Source: Aquabacterium sp. (GTDB lineage Bacteria > Pseudomonadota > Gammaproteobacteria > Burkholderiales > Burkholderiaceae_C). From it: a DNA stretch of 64,000 nt. The translations under genes and the position numbers were made by a program. Below the pieces are notes generated by a model that did not search any database, was not told the DNA's origin, and saw only the letters and a program-made list of their open reading frames with translations. The stretch covers positions 1-64,000 of the forward strand of contig NZ_JAUSAR010000032.1 in NCBI RefSeq assembly GCF_030652515.1, in the 5' to 3' direction. Of the stretch, positions 52,081-61,338 are shown in pieces. Each line of letters opens with the position of its first letter. The stretch's first letter is position 1.

Positions 52081-52137
52081 TGTATGCGGGGCTCGCTGGG
52101 GTCTAGTCAGCGTCCAGCCGATGCTGGAAAGCCGCAG

Positions 52138-52146
52138 ATTATAGCA
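52138..52146 (-). promoter_or_regulatory. Extended -10 promoter for tRNA-Ser
   Basis: On the minus strand the sequence TGCTATAAT gives a perfect -10 hexamer with the extended TGn. It abuts the serS stop codon and would start transcription near 52131, about 50 bases before the tRNA. The -35 region is poor, as expected for an extended -10. Confidence 0.65.
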
Positions 52147-53451
<1,305 letters not shown>

Positions 53452-53473
53452 TCAATGAGAAGAAGCTGAAATA

Positions 53474-54457
53474 TTAAGAAGCGCTGCGCTGCGTGGGCAA
53501 GGGCCGGTCAAGCCCCGTGCCGCCCAGGCCCTTGGGCAGGGGGAAACGCACCGATTCTTCCACGCCCTGCATGCGGCGCACGGAGACGGCGCCCAAGGCC
53601 TTGAGTTGCGCGATGACCTGCTGCACGAGCACGTCGGGTGCGGAGGCCCCAGCGGTCAGGCCCACGCGCGGGCGGCCATCGAACCAGGCTTCTTGCAGAT
53701 CACCGGGGCAGTCGACCATGTAAGCGGGTGTGCCCAGGCGCTCGGCCAGCTCGCGCAGGCGGTTGCTGTTGGAGCTGGTGGGGCTGCCCACCACGATGAC
53801 CACGTCCACCTGCGGGGCCAGCACCTTGACGGCATCCTGCCGGTTCTGGGTGGCGTAGCAGATGTCCTGGCGCTTGGGCTCGCGGATGTTGGGAAAGCGC
53901 AGCTTGATGGCCTCCAGGATGGCGGCGGCATCGTCCACCGACAGCGTGGTCTGCGTGACCACGGCGAGCTTGTCGGGTGTGGTGACCTGCACGGTGGCCA
54001 CATCGTCGATGTCTTCGACCAGGTAGATGCCTTCGGAGAGTTGCCCCATGGTGCCTTCGACCTCGGGGTGGCCCTTGTGGCCAATCATCACGAACTCGTA
54101 GCCCTCGCGGCGCAGCTTGGCCACTTCGATGTGGACCTTGGTGACCAAAGGGCAGGTGGCATCGAACACCTGAAAACCGCGTGCATCGGCCTCGTGGCGC
54201 ACCGTCTGGCTGACGCCGTGGGCACTGAAGATCAGGGTGGCGCCAGGCGGCACGTCGGCCAGGTCTTCGATGAAGATCGCGCCCTTGGCCTTCAGGTCGT
54301 TGACCACGTAGGTGTTGTGCACGATCTCGTGGCGCACGTAGATGGGCGCACCGTATTGCTCGAGCGCGCGCTCGACAATTTCGATGGCGCGGTCAACGCC
54401 AGCGCAAAAGCCGCGCGGCTCGGCCAGCAAAACATCTTCAACCTGATTGCTCATCAC
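53474..54457 (-). CDS. ispH: 4-hydroxy-3-methylbut-2-enyl diphosphate reductase
   Basis: A 327-residue iron-sulfur enzyme for the last step of the MEP isoprenoid pathway, giving IPP and DMAPP. It has [18 protein letters not shown] (first Fe-S Cys), [11 protein letters not shown] (second Cys), the central [14 protein letters not shown] and PTSSNSNRL segments. It starts four bases inside the FKBP gene (ATGA overlap). It provides precursors for polyprenyl carriers used by the EPS genes, but the gene pair is a general housekeeping arrangement. Confidence 0.97.
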   Translation of the reverse strand: MMSNQVEDVLLAEPRGFCAGVDRAIEIVERALEQYGAPIYVRHEIVHNTYVVNDLKAKGAIFIEDLADVPPGATLIFSAHGVSQTVRHEADARGFQVFDATCPLVTKVHIEVAKLRREGYEFVMIGHKGHPEVEGTMGQLSEGIYLVEDIDDVATVQVTTPDKLAVVTQTTLSVDDAAAILEAIKLRFPNIREPKRQDICYATQNRQDAVKVLAPQVDVVIVVGSPTSSNSNRLRELAERLGTPAYMVDCPGDLQEAWFDGRPRVGLTAGASAPDVLVQQVIAQLKALGAVSVRRMQGVEESVRFPLPKGLGGTGLDRPLPTQRSAS

Positions 54458-54918
54458 AGGACCCCGATCAGTTGCACTTCAAACGTGACCGTCTGGCCGG
54501 CCAGCGGGTGGTTGAAATCGAACACGGCCCAATCTTCACCCGCCGGGCCCATTTCGCGCAGCACGCCCGCGAAAGCCCCTTGGCCATCGGGCGTGGGGAA
54601 CTGGACCACATCGCCCACGTCCCAGGTTTCGTTCATGTCGCCCAGCTTGCGCAACAGCGACAAGGCCACACGCTGCACCAACTCGGGGTTGCGGGGGCCA
54701 AAGGCTTCGCCGGGGTCAAGCTGGATCACCGTGCGGGTGCCTTCTTGCAGGCCCAGCATGCGGGCCTCCAGCGCAGGCGACAACTCGCCCGAGCCCAGCG
54801 ACAGCGTGGCAGGCTTGTCGGCGAAGGTGTTGACGATGTCGCCGCCATCGGGGCCCGCCAAGCGGTAATGCAAGGTCAGGAAGGAGCCGGGAACGACGGT
54901 GGGCACAGCAGTGGTCAT
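54454..54918 (-). CDS. fkpB: FKBP-type peptidyl-prolyl isomerase (SlpA/FkpB-like)
   Basis: About 154 residues with an FKBP fold and the insert-in-flap architecture of SlyD/Fkp[46 protein letters not shown] and [18 protein letters not shown]. It lacks the His-rich tail of SlyD, which favours FkpB/SlpA. It overlaps ispH by four bases, the well-known fkpB-ispH arrangement. ATG 54918 is chosen since earlier starts add only a few residues. Confidence 0.92.
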   Translation of the reverse strand: MTTAVPTVVPGSFLTLHYRLAGPDGGDIVNTFADKPATLSLGSGELSPALEARMLGLQEGTRTVIQLDPGEAFGPRNPELVQRVALSLLRKLGDMNETWDVGDVVQFPTPDGQGAFAGVLREMGPAGEDWAVFDFNHPLAGQTVTFEVQLIGVL

Positions 54919-55009
54919 GGAAACGTGCCCCACCCTTCAGGAGGATTGGGCTTTCAGTTTGGAAAAACGACAATTTTAGGTTTGAGTCACCAAATCAGGG
55001 AGCGTTTCC

Positions 55010-55678
55010 ATGAAAGATCTTCCCGCCGCCCTTCGGCCGCGCGAAAAATTGCTGTCCATGGGGCCGCAAGCCCTGGCTGACACCGAACTGCTGGCACTGC
55101 TGCTGCGCACCGGCCTGCAAGGGCTGGGCGTGTTGCAGCTGGCGGAAAAAGTCCTGGGTGACCTGGGGGGATTGTCAGGCCTGCTGCGTGCTCAGCCAGC
55201 ACAACTGGCCAGCATCAAGGGCCTGGGGCCAGCCAAGCGCTCGGAATTGATCGCGGTGATGGAGCTGGCACGCCGCGCCATGACTCGCGAGTTGAGCGAG
55301 CAACCGGTGTTCACCTCGCCGCAGATGGTGAAAGATTACTTGCGCATGCACATTGGCGCCCTGCCCCACGAGGTGTTCTCGGTGATGTTCCTGGATTCGC
55401 AGCAACGGCTGATCGCTTGCGAAGAGATGTTCCGGGGCACGCTCAGCCAAACATCCGTGTACCCACGCGAGGTGGTGAAGCGCGCGCTGGCACTGAACGC
55501 GGCCAGCGTGATCCTGGCCCACAACCACCCTTCGGGCGTGCTGGAGCCCTCGCGTGCCGACGAACTGTTGACGCAGACACTCAAGAGCAGCCTGGCCTTG
55601 GTGGATGTCCGCGTGCTGGACCATTTCGTGGTCGGCGCAGGGGGCGCCCTGTCGTTTGCGGAACGCGGTTTGCTCTGA
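55010..55678 (+). CDS. radC: RadC family JAB-domain protein
   Basis: A 222-residue protein with an N-terminal helix-hairpin-helix-like region ([40 protein letters not shown]) and a C-terminal JAB/MPN metalloprotease-like domain with the metal-binding HNHPSG and downstream Asp ([10 protein letters not shown]). This is the standard RadC architecture. Its role in DNA repair is historically assigned but disputed. It is divergent from the fkpB-ispH operon. Confidence 0.95.
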   Translation: MKDLPAALRPREKLLSMGPQALADTELLALLLRTGLQGLGVLQLAEKVLGDLGGLSGLLRAQPAQLASIKGLGPAKRSELIAVMELARRAMTRELSEQPVFTSPQMVKDYLRMHIGALPHEVFSVMFLDSQQRLIACEEMFRGTLSQTSVYPREVVKRALALNAASVILAHNHPSGVLEPSRADELLTQTLKSSLALVDVRVLDHFVVGAGGALSFAERGLL

Positions 55679-55716
55679 TTTAAAAGCGGCCTCGGGCATG
55701 AGGTAGGCTTGGCACT

Positions 55717-56451
55717 GTGAGCCCAGCCCGCAAGTCCTCCACCAACACGCCCCTGAGCGACTTCGCCGACCTCAAGCGCGCTTTGAAAAAAGCCGCCAAA
55801 GAGGCGGCCGCCAAGCTCGCGCAAGAACAGGCCGAGCGTGCCACGCGCGAGGCCGAGCAACGCGCCCACGAGCTGGAACAAGAACTGTTCAAGCACGCGG
55901 TGGGGCCGGTCTACGCCATGGCCCCCAACGGGCGCACCGTGGGCTCCAGCGCCACGCGCCCGGCGCCCATCCCCAAGCTGCGCCAGCAAGATGAAGCCTC
56001 GGTGCTGCGCGAATCCCTGTCGGATGAGTTCGACGTGGAAAGCCTGCTCGAAACCGACGAATCCCTGTCCTTCCGCCGCCCGGAAGTGGGCCAGGACGTG
56101 ACCCGCAAGCTGCGGCGCGGCGTGTGGGCGGTGCAGGGCCACCTGGATTTGCATGGCCTGCGCACCGACGAGGCCCGCGAGCGCGTGGGCGCGTTCTTGC
56201 GCGAGGCCCAGACCAAAGGCTGGCGCTGTGTGCGCGTGGTGCATGGCAAGGGCCTGGGATCGCCCGGCAAGCTGCCGGTGCTGAAAGACAAGGTGCGCCG
56301 CTGGCTGGTGCAAAGCGACCGCGTGCTGGCCTTCGTGCAGGCGCGTGGCGACGATGGTGGCGCTGGCGCCCTGGTGGTGCTGCTGAACCCCGGGGGCAAA
56401 AGCCCTGCCCCGCCCAGAACGCCAAAACCCGCACCCAAAGTCGCCAAATAG
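55717..56451 (+). CDS. Smr-domain protein
   Basis: A 244-residue protein starting at a GTG, with a charged coiled-coil region (about residues 15-65) and a C-terminal Smr domain (about 140-225) that shows LDLHGLRTDEA and HGKGLGSPGKLP, the two conserved motifs of the family. Smr domains are linked to nuclease activity on DNA or RNA structures. This resembles the SmrA/YdaL subgroup. It follows radC by 38 bases. Confidence 0.9.
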   Translation: MSPARKSSTNTPLSDFADLKRALKKAAKEAAAKLAQEQAERATREAEQRAHELEQELFKHAVGPVYAMAPNGRTVGSSATRPAPIPKLRQQDEASVLRESLSDEFDVESLLETDESLSFRRPEVGQDVTRKLRRGVWAVQGHLDLHGLRTDEARERVGAFLREAQTKGWRCVRVVHGKGLGSPGKLPVLKDKVRRWLVQSDRVLAFVQARGDDGGAGALVVLLNPGGKSPAPPRTPKPAPKVAK

Positions 56452-56459
56452 GCCGGCCT

Positions 56460-56852
56460 TCAGACGCCCTGGTTGCGCATCCAGTCTGCGGTCTGGAAGA
56501 AGGATTTCTCCAGCCGCTCGGCCAGCACCGGATCCACCTCCACCTCTTGCATCGCCTGGAACATGCAGGCCAGCCACTGGTCGCGCTCCAGGATGCCGAT
56601 GGAAAAAGGCAGGTGTCGGGCGCGCAGGCGCGGGTGGCCAAATTGCTCAACGTACAAATCGGGGCCGCCCAGCCAACCGCTGAGGAACCAGTAGAGCTTG
56701 TCGCGGGCATCGCTCAGGCTGGTGCCATGGGCCTGGCGCAGTTCCTTGTAGGAGGGCTCCAGGTCCATCAGATCGTAGAAACGATCGACCAGGGCGCGCA
56801 CCTTGGCATCGCCGCCCATCACTTCATAAGGGGTCGGGGCTTGGGCAGTCAA
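56460..56852 (-). CDS. Group II truncated hemoglobin
   Basis: A 130-residue globin with PYEVMGGDAKVRALVDRFYDLM (helix A/B region), YWFLSGWLGGPDLY and GHPRLRARHLPF, which holds the proximal His. The GGPDLY and HPxLRxRHxPF motifs are characteristic of group II trHbs, which bind O2 or detoxify NO and peroxides. It starts with TTG at 56852, overlapping the FlhG stop by four bases, so it is likely cotranslated. Confidence 0.93.
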   Translation of the reverse strand: MTAQAPTPYEVMGGDAKVRALVDRFYDLMDLEPSYKELRQAHGTSLSDARDKLYWFLSGWLGGPDLYVEQFGHPRLRARHLPFSIGILERDQWLACMFQAMQEVEVDPVLAERLEKSFFQTADWMRNQGV

Positions 56853-57670
56853 CGGGGGGTGAGCTTGGTGGCGATCTGAACGATGCCTTGGGCGGCGGGG
56901 CTGCCGGGCATCAGCTCCATCAGCAACTGGCGCTTCTGGATGGCCTGGCGCACGGCCGGGTCGGTCGGGACTTCGCCCAAGAAGTTGAGCTTGGGCGCGG
57001 CGCCGTTGGCGCCTTGCACAAAGCGATCGACCACCGTCTGCAACTGGGTGCAGATGGCACGGCCCTCGCCCGCACGGCTGACCTGGTTGACCACCAGGTG
57101 CAGGCTCTCGCGCGATTGTTGCGAGGACAGCACCTTGATGGTGGCGTAGGCGTCGGTCATGGAGGTGGGCTCAGGCGTGGCCACCACGATGATCTCGTGG
57201 GCCAGCGACACGGCGTACAGCACCACGTCAGAGATGCCTGCGCCGGTGTCGATGATCAGCACGTCAAAGCGCGGCGACACCGTCTCGATGATGTGCTGCA
57301 GCTGGTCGCGCACTTCAGGCGTCAGACGGGAGTATTCAACCAGGCCGGAGCCGGCCAGCAGCACCGAAAAGCCACCGGGCGCAGGCAGGATGGCTTCTTC
57401 CAGCTGGGCCTTGCCGGTGAACACATCGTGCAGCGTGATCTTGGGGTACAGGTTCAGCACCACGTCCAGGTTGGCCAGGCCCAGGTCGGCGTCCAGCACC
57501 AGCACGCGCAGGCCTTGGCGCGCCAAGGCGGCGGCCAGGTTGGCGCTGACGAAGGTTTTGCCGACGCCGCCTTTGCCGCTGGTGACCGCCAGGGTGCGGG
57601 CCAGGCGCGGCGTGGCCACCGGCTTGGACGTTTCAGGGTTGGAAGTGGGGCTGGACATGGTGACCGTCAT
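56849..57670 (-). CDS. flhG: FlhG (FleN/MinD-like) flagellar number regulator
   Basis: About 273 residues: a deviant Walker A VTSGKGGVGKTFVSANLA, VLVLDADLGLANLDVVLNL, and Walker B LIIDTGAGISDVVL followed by TPEPTSMTDAYATIKVL. The latter TPEPTS-x-TDAYA segment is typical of FlhG rather than of ParA or Soj. It limits flagellar number or polar placement together with FlhF. The start is 57670 or 57658. The diguanylate cyclase gene upstream overlaps it by 38 bases; the trHb gene follows with a four-base overlap. FlhF and fliA are not adjacent within the window. Confidence 0.9.
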   Translation of the reverse strand: MTVTMSSPTSNPETSKPVATPRLARTLAVTSGKGGVGKTFVSANLAAALARQGLRVLVLDADLGLANLDVVLNLYPKITLHDVFTGKAQLEEAILPAPGGFSVLLAGSGLVEYSRLTPEVRDQLQHIIETVSPRFDVLIIDTGAGISDVVLYAVSLAHEIIVVATPEPTSMTDAYATIKVLSSQQSRESLHLVVNQVSRAGEGRAICTQLQTVVDRFVQGANGAAPKLNFLGEVPTDPAVRQAIQKRQLLMELMPGSPAAQGIVQIATKLTPR

Positions 57671-58478
57671 TCCGTGTTTTCGGCGCAAAGTCGACTGGAC
57701 CTGAGTCCGCGATGAAGTCGGATTGCGCAAATCCGGCAAATAACAAACTTTTCTCTTCGGCGCTGACCACCGTGAGCGGTGGCATTTCAAGGCAGGTGCG
57801 GTTGCGACCTTCGGTTTTGGCGCGGTAGAGCTGCTGGTCGGCGCGCTCGCACCACAGGCTGGCCGATGAGCGCACCCATTGCGGCGCGAAGGCCCCCCCG
57901 ATGCTGATCGTGATCGACAGTTGCTGTCCACCAATCACCACCACGGGCGACGTGGCCACTTTGTGGCGCACACGTTCGGCCACGGTCTGGCCAAAGGCGG
58001 GCGGGCAGTTGGGCAGGATGATGGCGAACTCTTCGCCGCCGATGCGGGCCACGGTGTCCATGGGGCGCACGCAATCTTGCAGGGACGCGGCCACCGATTG
58101 AATGACGACGTCGCCAGCGGCGTGGCCGTGGGTGTCGTTGACTTTCTTGAAATGGTCGATGTCGACCATCAGCAGCAGGGCGGGCTCGCCAATGCGGGCC
58201 ACCCGGTCGACCTCGCGGCCAATGGCGGCCTCGAACAGCCGACGGTTGGACAGGCCGGTGAGCACATCGCGGCTGGAAATCTCGCACAGGCCATCGACCA
58301 CCGACTGCAGCCACGGCTGCGAACCCATCGCCAGGCCTTCAGGCAGGCCCCAGCCGGCCTGGGCCAGCAGGTTCAGCGCCGACTCCAGCCTCATGCCCGC
58401 GCAAAACGAGCCTTCCAGGGCAGCTAAAGGGGCGAAATCGGAAGTGATGGGCGGCTCCATACCTGCTAAGAGATCCAT
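57633..58478 (-). CDS. Diguanylate cyclase (GGDEF)
   Basis: About 281 residues with a GGDEF domain (SRDVLTGLSNRRLFE, MVDIDHFKKVNDTHGH, the active-site GGEEF) and the inhibitory I-site RPMD five residues before it, so it should make c-di-GMP and be product-inhibited. No TM or sensor domain is recognised in the N-terminal 100 residues. It overlaps the flhG start by 38 bases, which couples c-di-GMP synthesis to flagellar control; c-di-GMP is also a common signal for EPS production. The start is uncertain (58478 or 58460). Confidence 0.92.
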   Translation of the reverse strand: MDLLAGMEPPITSDFAPLAALEGSFCAGMRLESALNLLAQAGWGLPEGLAMGSQPWLQSVVDGLCEISSRDVLTGLSNRRLFEAAIGREVDRVARIGEPALLLMVDIDHFKKVNDTHGHAAGDVVIQSVAASLQDCVRPMDTVARIGGEEFAIILPNCPPAFGQTVAERVRHKVATSPVVVIGGQQLSITISIGGAFAPQWVRSSASLWCERADQQLYRAKTEGRNRTCLEMPPLTVVSAEEKSLLFAGFAQSDFIADSGPVDFAPKTRNDGHHVQPHFQP

Positions 58479-58660
58479 GAGCCAGTCTATCAGGGCGCTT
58501 TGGGGTGATGGGCCAATGAGACACGGTTTCACGGCCCAACTCCACGGCTGGAACCCTGTTACCACCCCCATCCTCAAGCCAGCGTCCTGTTTGCCGATAT
58601 CAAGCTGGGGCGCCGAGCAAGTCGTCCGCTGATTTCACGCAACCTGCCAGAGTGCCTTCT

Positions 58661-59500
58661 ATGTCGGATTCCATGGGTTTGGTCACTGACCGCGAGTTTT
58701 CCTTCAACGCGAAGGACTTCTCCCGGGTGCGCTCCCTGATTTACCAGCGCGCCGGTATCAGCCTGCACGACGGCAAACAGGCCATGGTGTACAGCCGCTT
58801 GTCACGCCGCCTGCGCGACACGGGCTACAACTCCTTCGAGCAGTACCTGCAGTGGCTGGAAAGCGCCTCGGGCGCGCCCGCCCAGCAGGAGTGGCAGGAG
58901 TTCGTGAACTGCCTGACCACCAACCTCACCTCGTTTTTCCGCGAAGAGCACCATTTCCATGTGCTGGCCGAATGGCTGAGCGCGCGTGGCCCGCAGCCCA
59001 CGCGCATCTGGTGCTGCGCCGCATCGACCGGCGAAGAGCCCTATTCGCTGGCCATGACCGTGGCCGAGACCCTGGGCCTGCACGCCCCGGTCAAGATCAC
59101 CTGCAGCGACATCGACACCAATGTGCTGGCAACAGCCTCACGCGGGGCCTACGACGCCAATGCGCGTGGTTTGAGCCCGCAGCGCCTGCGCCAGTATTTT
59201 TTAAAAGGCAAGGCCTCCAACGCCGGCCAGATCCGCGTCAAGCCCGAGCTGGCGGCCATGGTCGAGTTCAAGCCCTTCAACCTGATGCAGGAGCAGTGGC
59301 AGTTGGGCGAACCCTTCGACATCGTGTTCTGCCGAAACGTGATGATCTATTTCGACGCGCCGACCCAGCGCAAGGTGCTGGAGCGCATCCACCGGGTCAT
59401 GAAGCCCAAAGGCAAATTATTCGTGGGGCATTCGGAAAATTTCACCGAATCGCGTGACCTCTTCCTCTTGCGAGGCAAGACGGTCTACGACAAGGTTTGA
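58661..59500 (+). CDS. cheR: Chemotaxis protein methyltransferase CheR
   Basis: About 279 residues. The N-terminal CheR_N domain (about 15-70) is followed by the SAM-binding domain with WCCAASTGEEPYSLAM, CSDIDTNVLATA and FDIVFCRNVMIYFD. It methylates chemoreceptor glutamates such as those of the MCP at 43646-45658. ATG 58661 is preferred over the GTG three codons upstream. cheD follows after ten bases. Confidence 0.95.
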   Translation: MSDSMGLVTDREFSFNAKDFSRVRSLIYQRAGISLHDGKQAMVYSRLSRRLRDTGYNSFEQYLQWLESASGAPAQQEWQEFVNCLTTNLTSFFREEHHFHVLAEWLSARGPQPTRIWCCAASTGEEPYSLAMTVAETLGLHAPVKITCSDIDTNVLATASRGAYDANARGLSPQRLRQYFLKGKASNAGQIRVKPELAAMVEFKPFNLMQEQWQLGEPFDIVFCRNVMIYFDAPTQRKVLERIHRVMKPKGKLFVGHSENFTESRDLFLLRGKTVYDKV

Positions 59501-59510
59501 TGGATTCACC

Positions 59511-60218
59511 ATGATGAGCACGACTCCCTCCAGCGCTCTGCGCCCCGGCACACCGCCCCCCGGCTTCGCGGCCAGTCTGGGCGCCGCCGCGGCCCGCAAG
59601 GACCGCCTGGGCGCCCTCAAGGCGCGCGTCACCAAACCTGGTGAAGCATCCTTCTTTTTTTACGATGCGCACTTCCAGAACGAGGCCGTCAAGATCCTGC
59701 CAGGCGAGTACTTCGTGTATGACGAGGACATCATCATCATGACCACGCTGGGCTCGTGCATCGCCACCTGCCTGTGGGACCGCAACGCCCGCATCGGCGG
59801 CATGAACCACTTCATGCTGCCCGACAACGGCGGCGGCACCAGCGACTCGGGCCGCTACGGCTCATTCGCGATGGAACTGCTGATCAACGAAATGCTGAAG
59901 ATGGGCGCCTCGCGCATGACGCTGGAGGCCAAGGTATTTGGCGGCGGTGCCGTCATCAGTGGCATGAGCAGCCTGAACGTGGGCGAGCGCAACACCAACT
60001 TCGTGATGGACTACCTCAAGACCGAGCGCATCCCCATCGTCTCGAAAGACGTGATGGACATCTACCCGCGCAAGGTGTGCTTCTTTCCGCAAAGCGGCAA
60101 GGCCATGGTCAAACGCCTGGCCGCCAGCAACCCGGACGCCATCGTGGCCCAGGAACGCATCGCTGCGCAAAAAGCCGCTGCCCCTGCCGCAGCTGGTGGT
60201 TCGATCGATCTTTTCTGA
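59511..60218 (+). CDS. cheD: Chemoreceptor glutamine deamidase CheD
   Basis: About 235 residues. The core has TTLGSCIATCLWD with the catalytic Cys, GGMNHFMLPD with the His, and KVFGGGAVISG. It deamidates receptor glutamines and often tunes adaptation with CheB/CheC. An N-terminal Pro/Ala-rich extension of about 40 residues precedes the domain. It is sandwiched between cheR and cheB with short gaps. Confidence 0.95.
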   Translation: MMSTTPSSALRPGTPPPGFAASLGAAAARKDRLGALKARVTKPGEASFFFYDAHFQNEAVKILPGEYFVYDEDIIIMTTLGSCIATCLWDRNARIGGMNHFMLPDNGGGTSDSGRYGSFAMELLINEMLKMGASRMTLEAKVFGGGAVISGMSSLNVGERNTNFVMDYLKTERIPIVSKDVMDIYPRKVCFFPQSGKAMVKRLAASNPDAIVAQERIAAQKAAAPAAAGGSIDLF

Positions 60219-60233
60219 GCAGGGAGCACAACA

Positions 60234-61331
60234 ATGGCAAAGATTCGAGTGGTGGTGGTCGACGATTCGGCCCTGGTTCGCAGCCTTCTGACCGAGATCA
60301 TCAACCGCCAGCCCGACATGGAATGCATCGGCGCGGCGGCCGACCCGCTGGTGGCGCGCGAGATGATCCGCAACCTCAACCCCGATGTGATCACGCTGGA
60401 CGTTGAAATGCCCCGCATGGATGGCATCGACTTCCTGGCCAAGCTGATGCGCCTGCGGCCCATGCCCGTGGTGATGGTGTCCACGCTGACCGAGCGCGGC
60501 GCCGAGGTCACGCTCAAAGCCTTGGAGCTGGGTGCGATCGACTTCGTGGCCAAGCCCAAGATCGGGGTGGCCGATGGCCTGCGCCATCTGCAGGACGACA
60601 TCACCGACAAGATCCGGATCGCTTCAAAGGCGCGCATCAACCGGCTTCATGCACCTGCCCCTGCTGCTGGCGCACCAGGCCATGACCCCAAGGCGGTCGC
60701 CCGCCCGGTGTCGGCCAGCCTGGGCCGCCTGTCCACTGAAAAAATCATCTTCATCGGCGCCTCCACCGGCGGCACCGAAGCGACCAAGGAAGTGCTGATC
60801 ACCCTGCCCGCCGATTCGCCCGCCGTGGTCATCACCCAGCACATGCCCCCGGGTTTCACGCGCAACTACGCGGCGCGCCTGGATGGCCTGTGCAAGATCA
60901 GCGTGAAGGAAGCCGTGGACGGCGAACGCATCCTGCCCGGCCACGCCTACATCGCCCCGGGCGGCATGCACCTCAGCGTGGAACGCTCGGGCGCCAACTA
61001 CCTGGCCCGCGTGCAAGACGGCGATCCCGTCAACCGCCACAAGCCCAGCGTGGAGGTGCTGTTCAAATCAGCCGCCCGCGTGGTCGGCCCCAACGCGGTG
61101 GGCATCATGCTGACCGGCATGGGCGCCGACGGTGCCACCGCCATGCGCGAGATGCGCGATGCAGGGGCCTATTGCGTGGCCCAGGACGAAGCCACTTGCG
61201 TGGTCTTCGGCATGCCGCGCGAGGCCATTGCGGCTGGCGCGGTGCAAGAGGTGCTGCCCTTGACCAAGATCACCGGCCACCTGATGGACCACCTGCGCGC
61301 CACCGCGGGCCCCGCCCTCAGCCGCGTCTGA
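60234..61331 (+). CDS. cheB: Chemotaxis response regulator methylesterase CheB
   Basis: A 365-residue protein: a receiver domain with [11 protein letters not shown] and [13 protein letters not shown] (phospho-Asp), a linker, and the methylesterase domain with GASTGGTEA (catalytic Ser), TQHMPPGFT (His) and [10 protein letters not shown] (Asp). It removes methyl groups from receptors, balancing CheR. It completes a cheR-cheD-cheB operon. The stop is seven bases from the end of the convergent patatin gene. Confidence 0.96.
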   Translation: MAKIRVVVVDDSALVRSLLTEIINRQPDMECIGAAADPLVAREMIRNLNPDVITLDVEMPRMDGIDFLAKLMRLRPMPVVMVSTLTERGAEVTLKALELGAIDFVAKPKIGVADGLRHLQDDITDKIRIASKARINRLHAPAPAAGAPGHDPKAVARPVSASLGRLSTEKIIFIGASTGGTEATKEVLITLPADSPAVVITQHMPPGFTRNYAARLDGLCKISVKEAVDGERILPGHAYIAPGGMHLSVERSGANYLARVQDGDPVNRHKPSVEVLFKSAARVVGPNAVGIMLTGMGADGATAMREMRDAGAYCVAQDEATCVVFGMPREAIAAGAVQEVLPLTKITGHLMDHLRATAGPALSRV

Positions 61332-61338
61332 ACATCGA

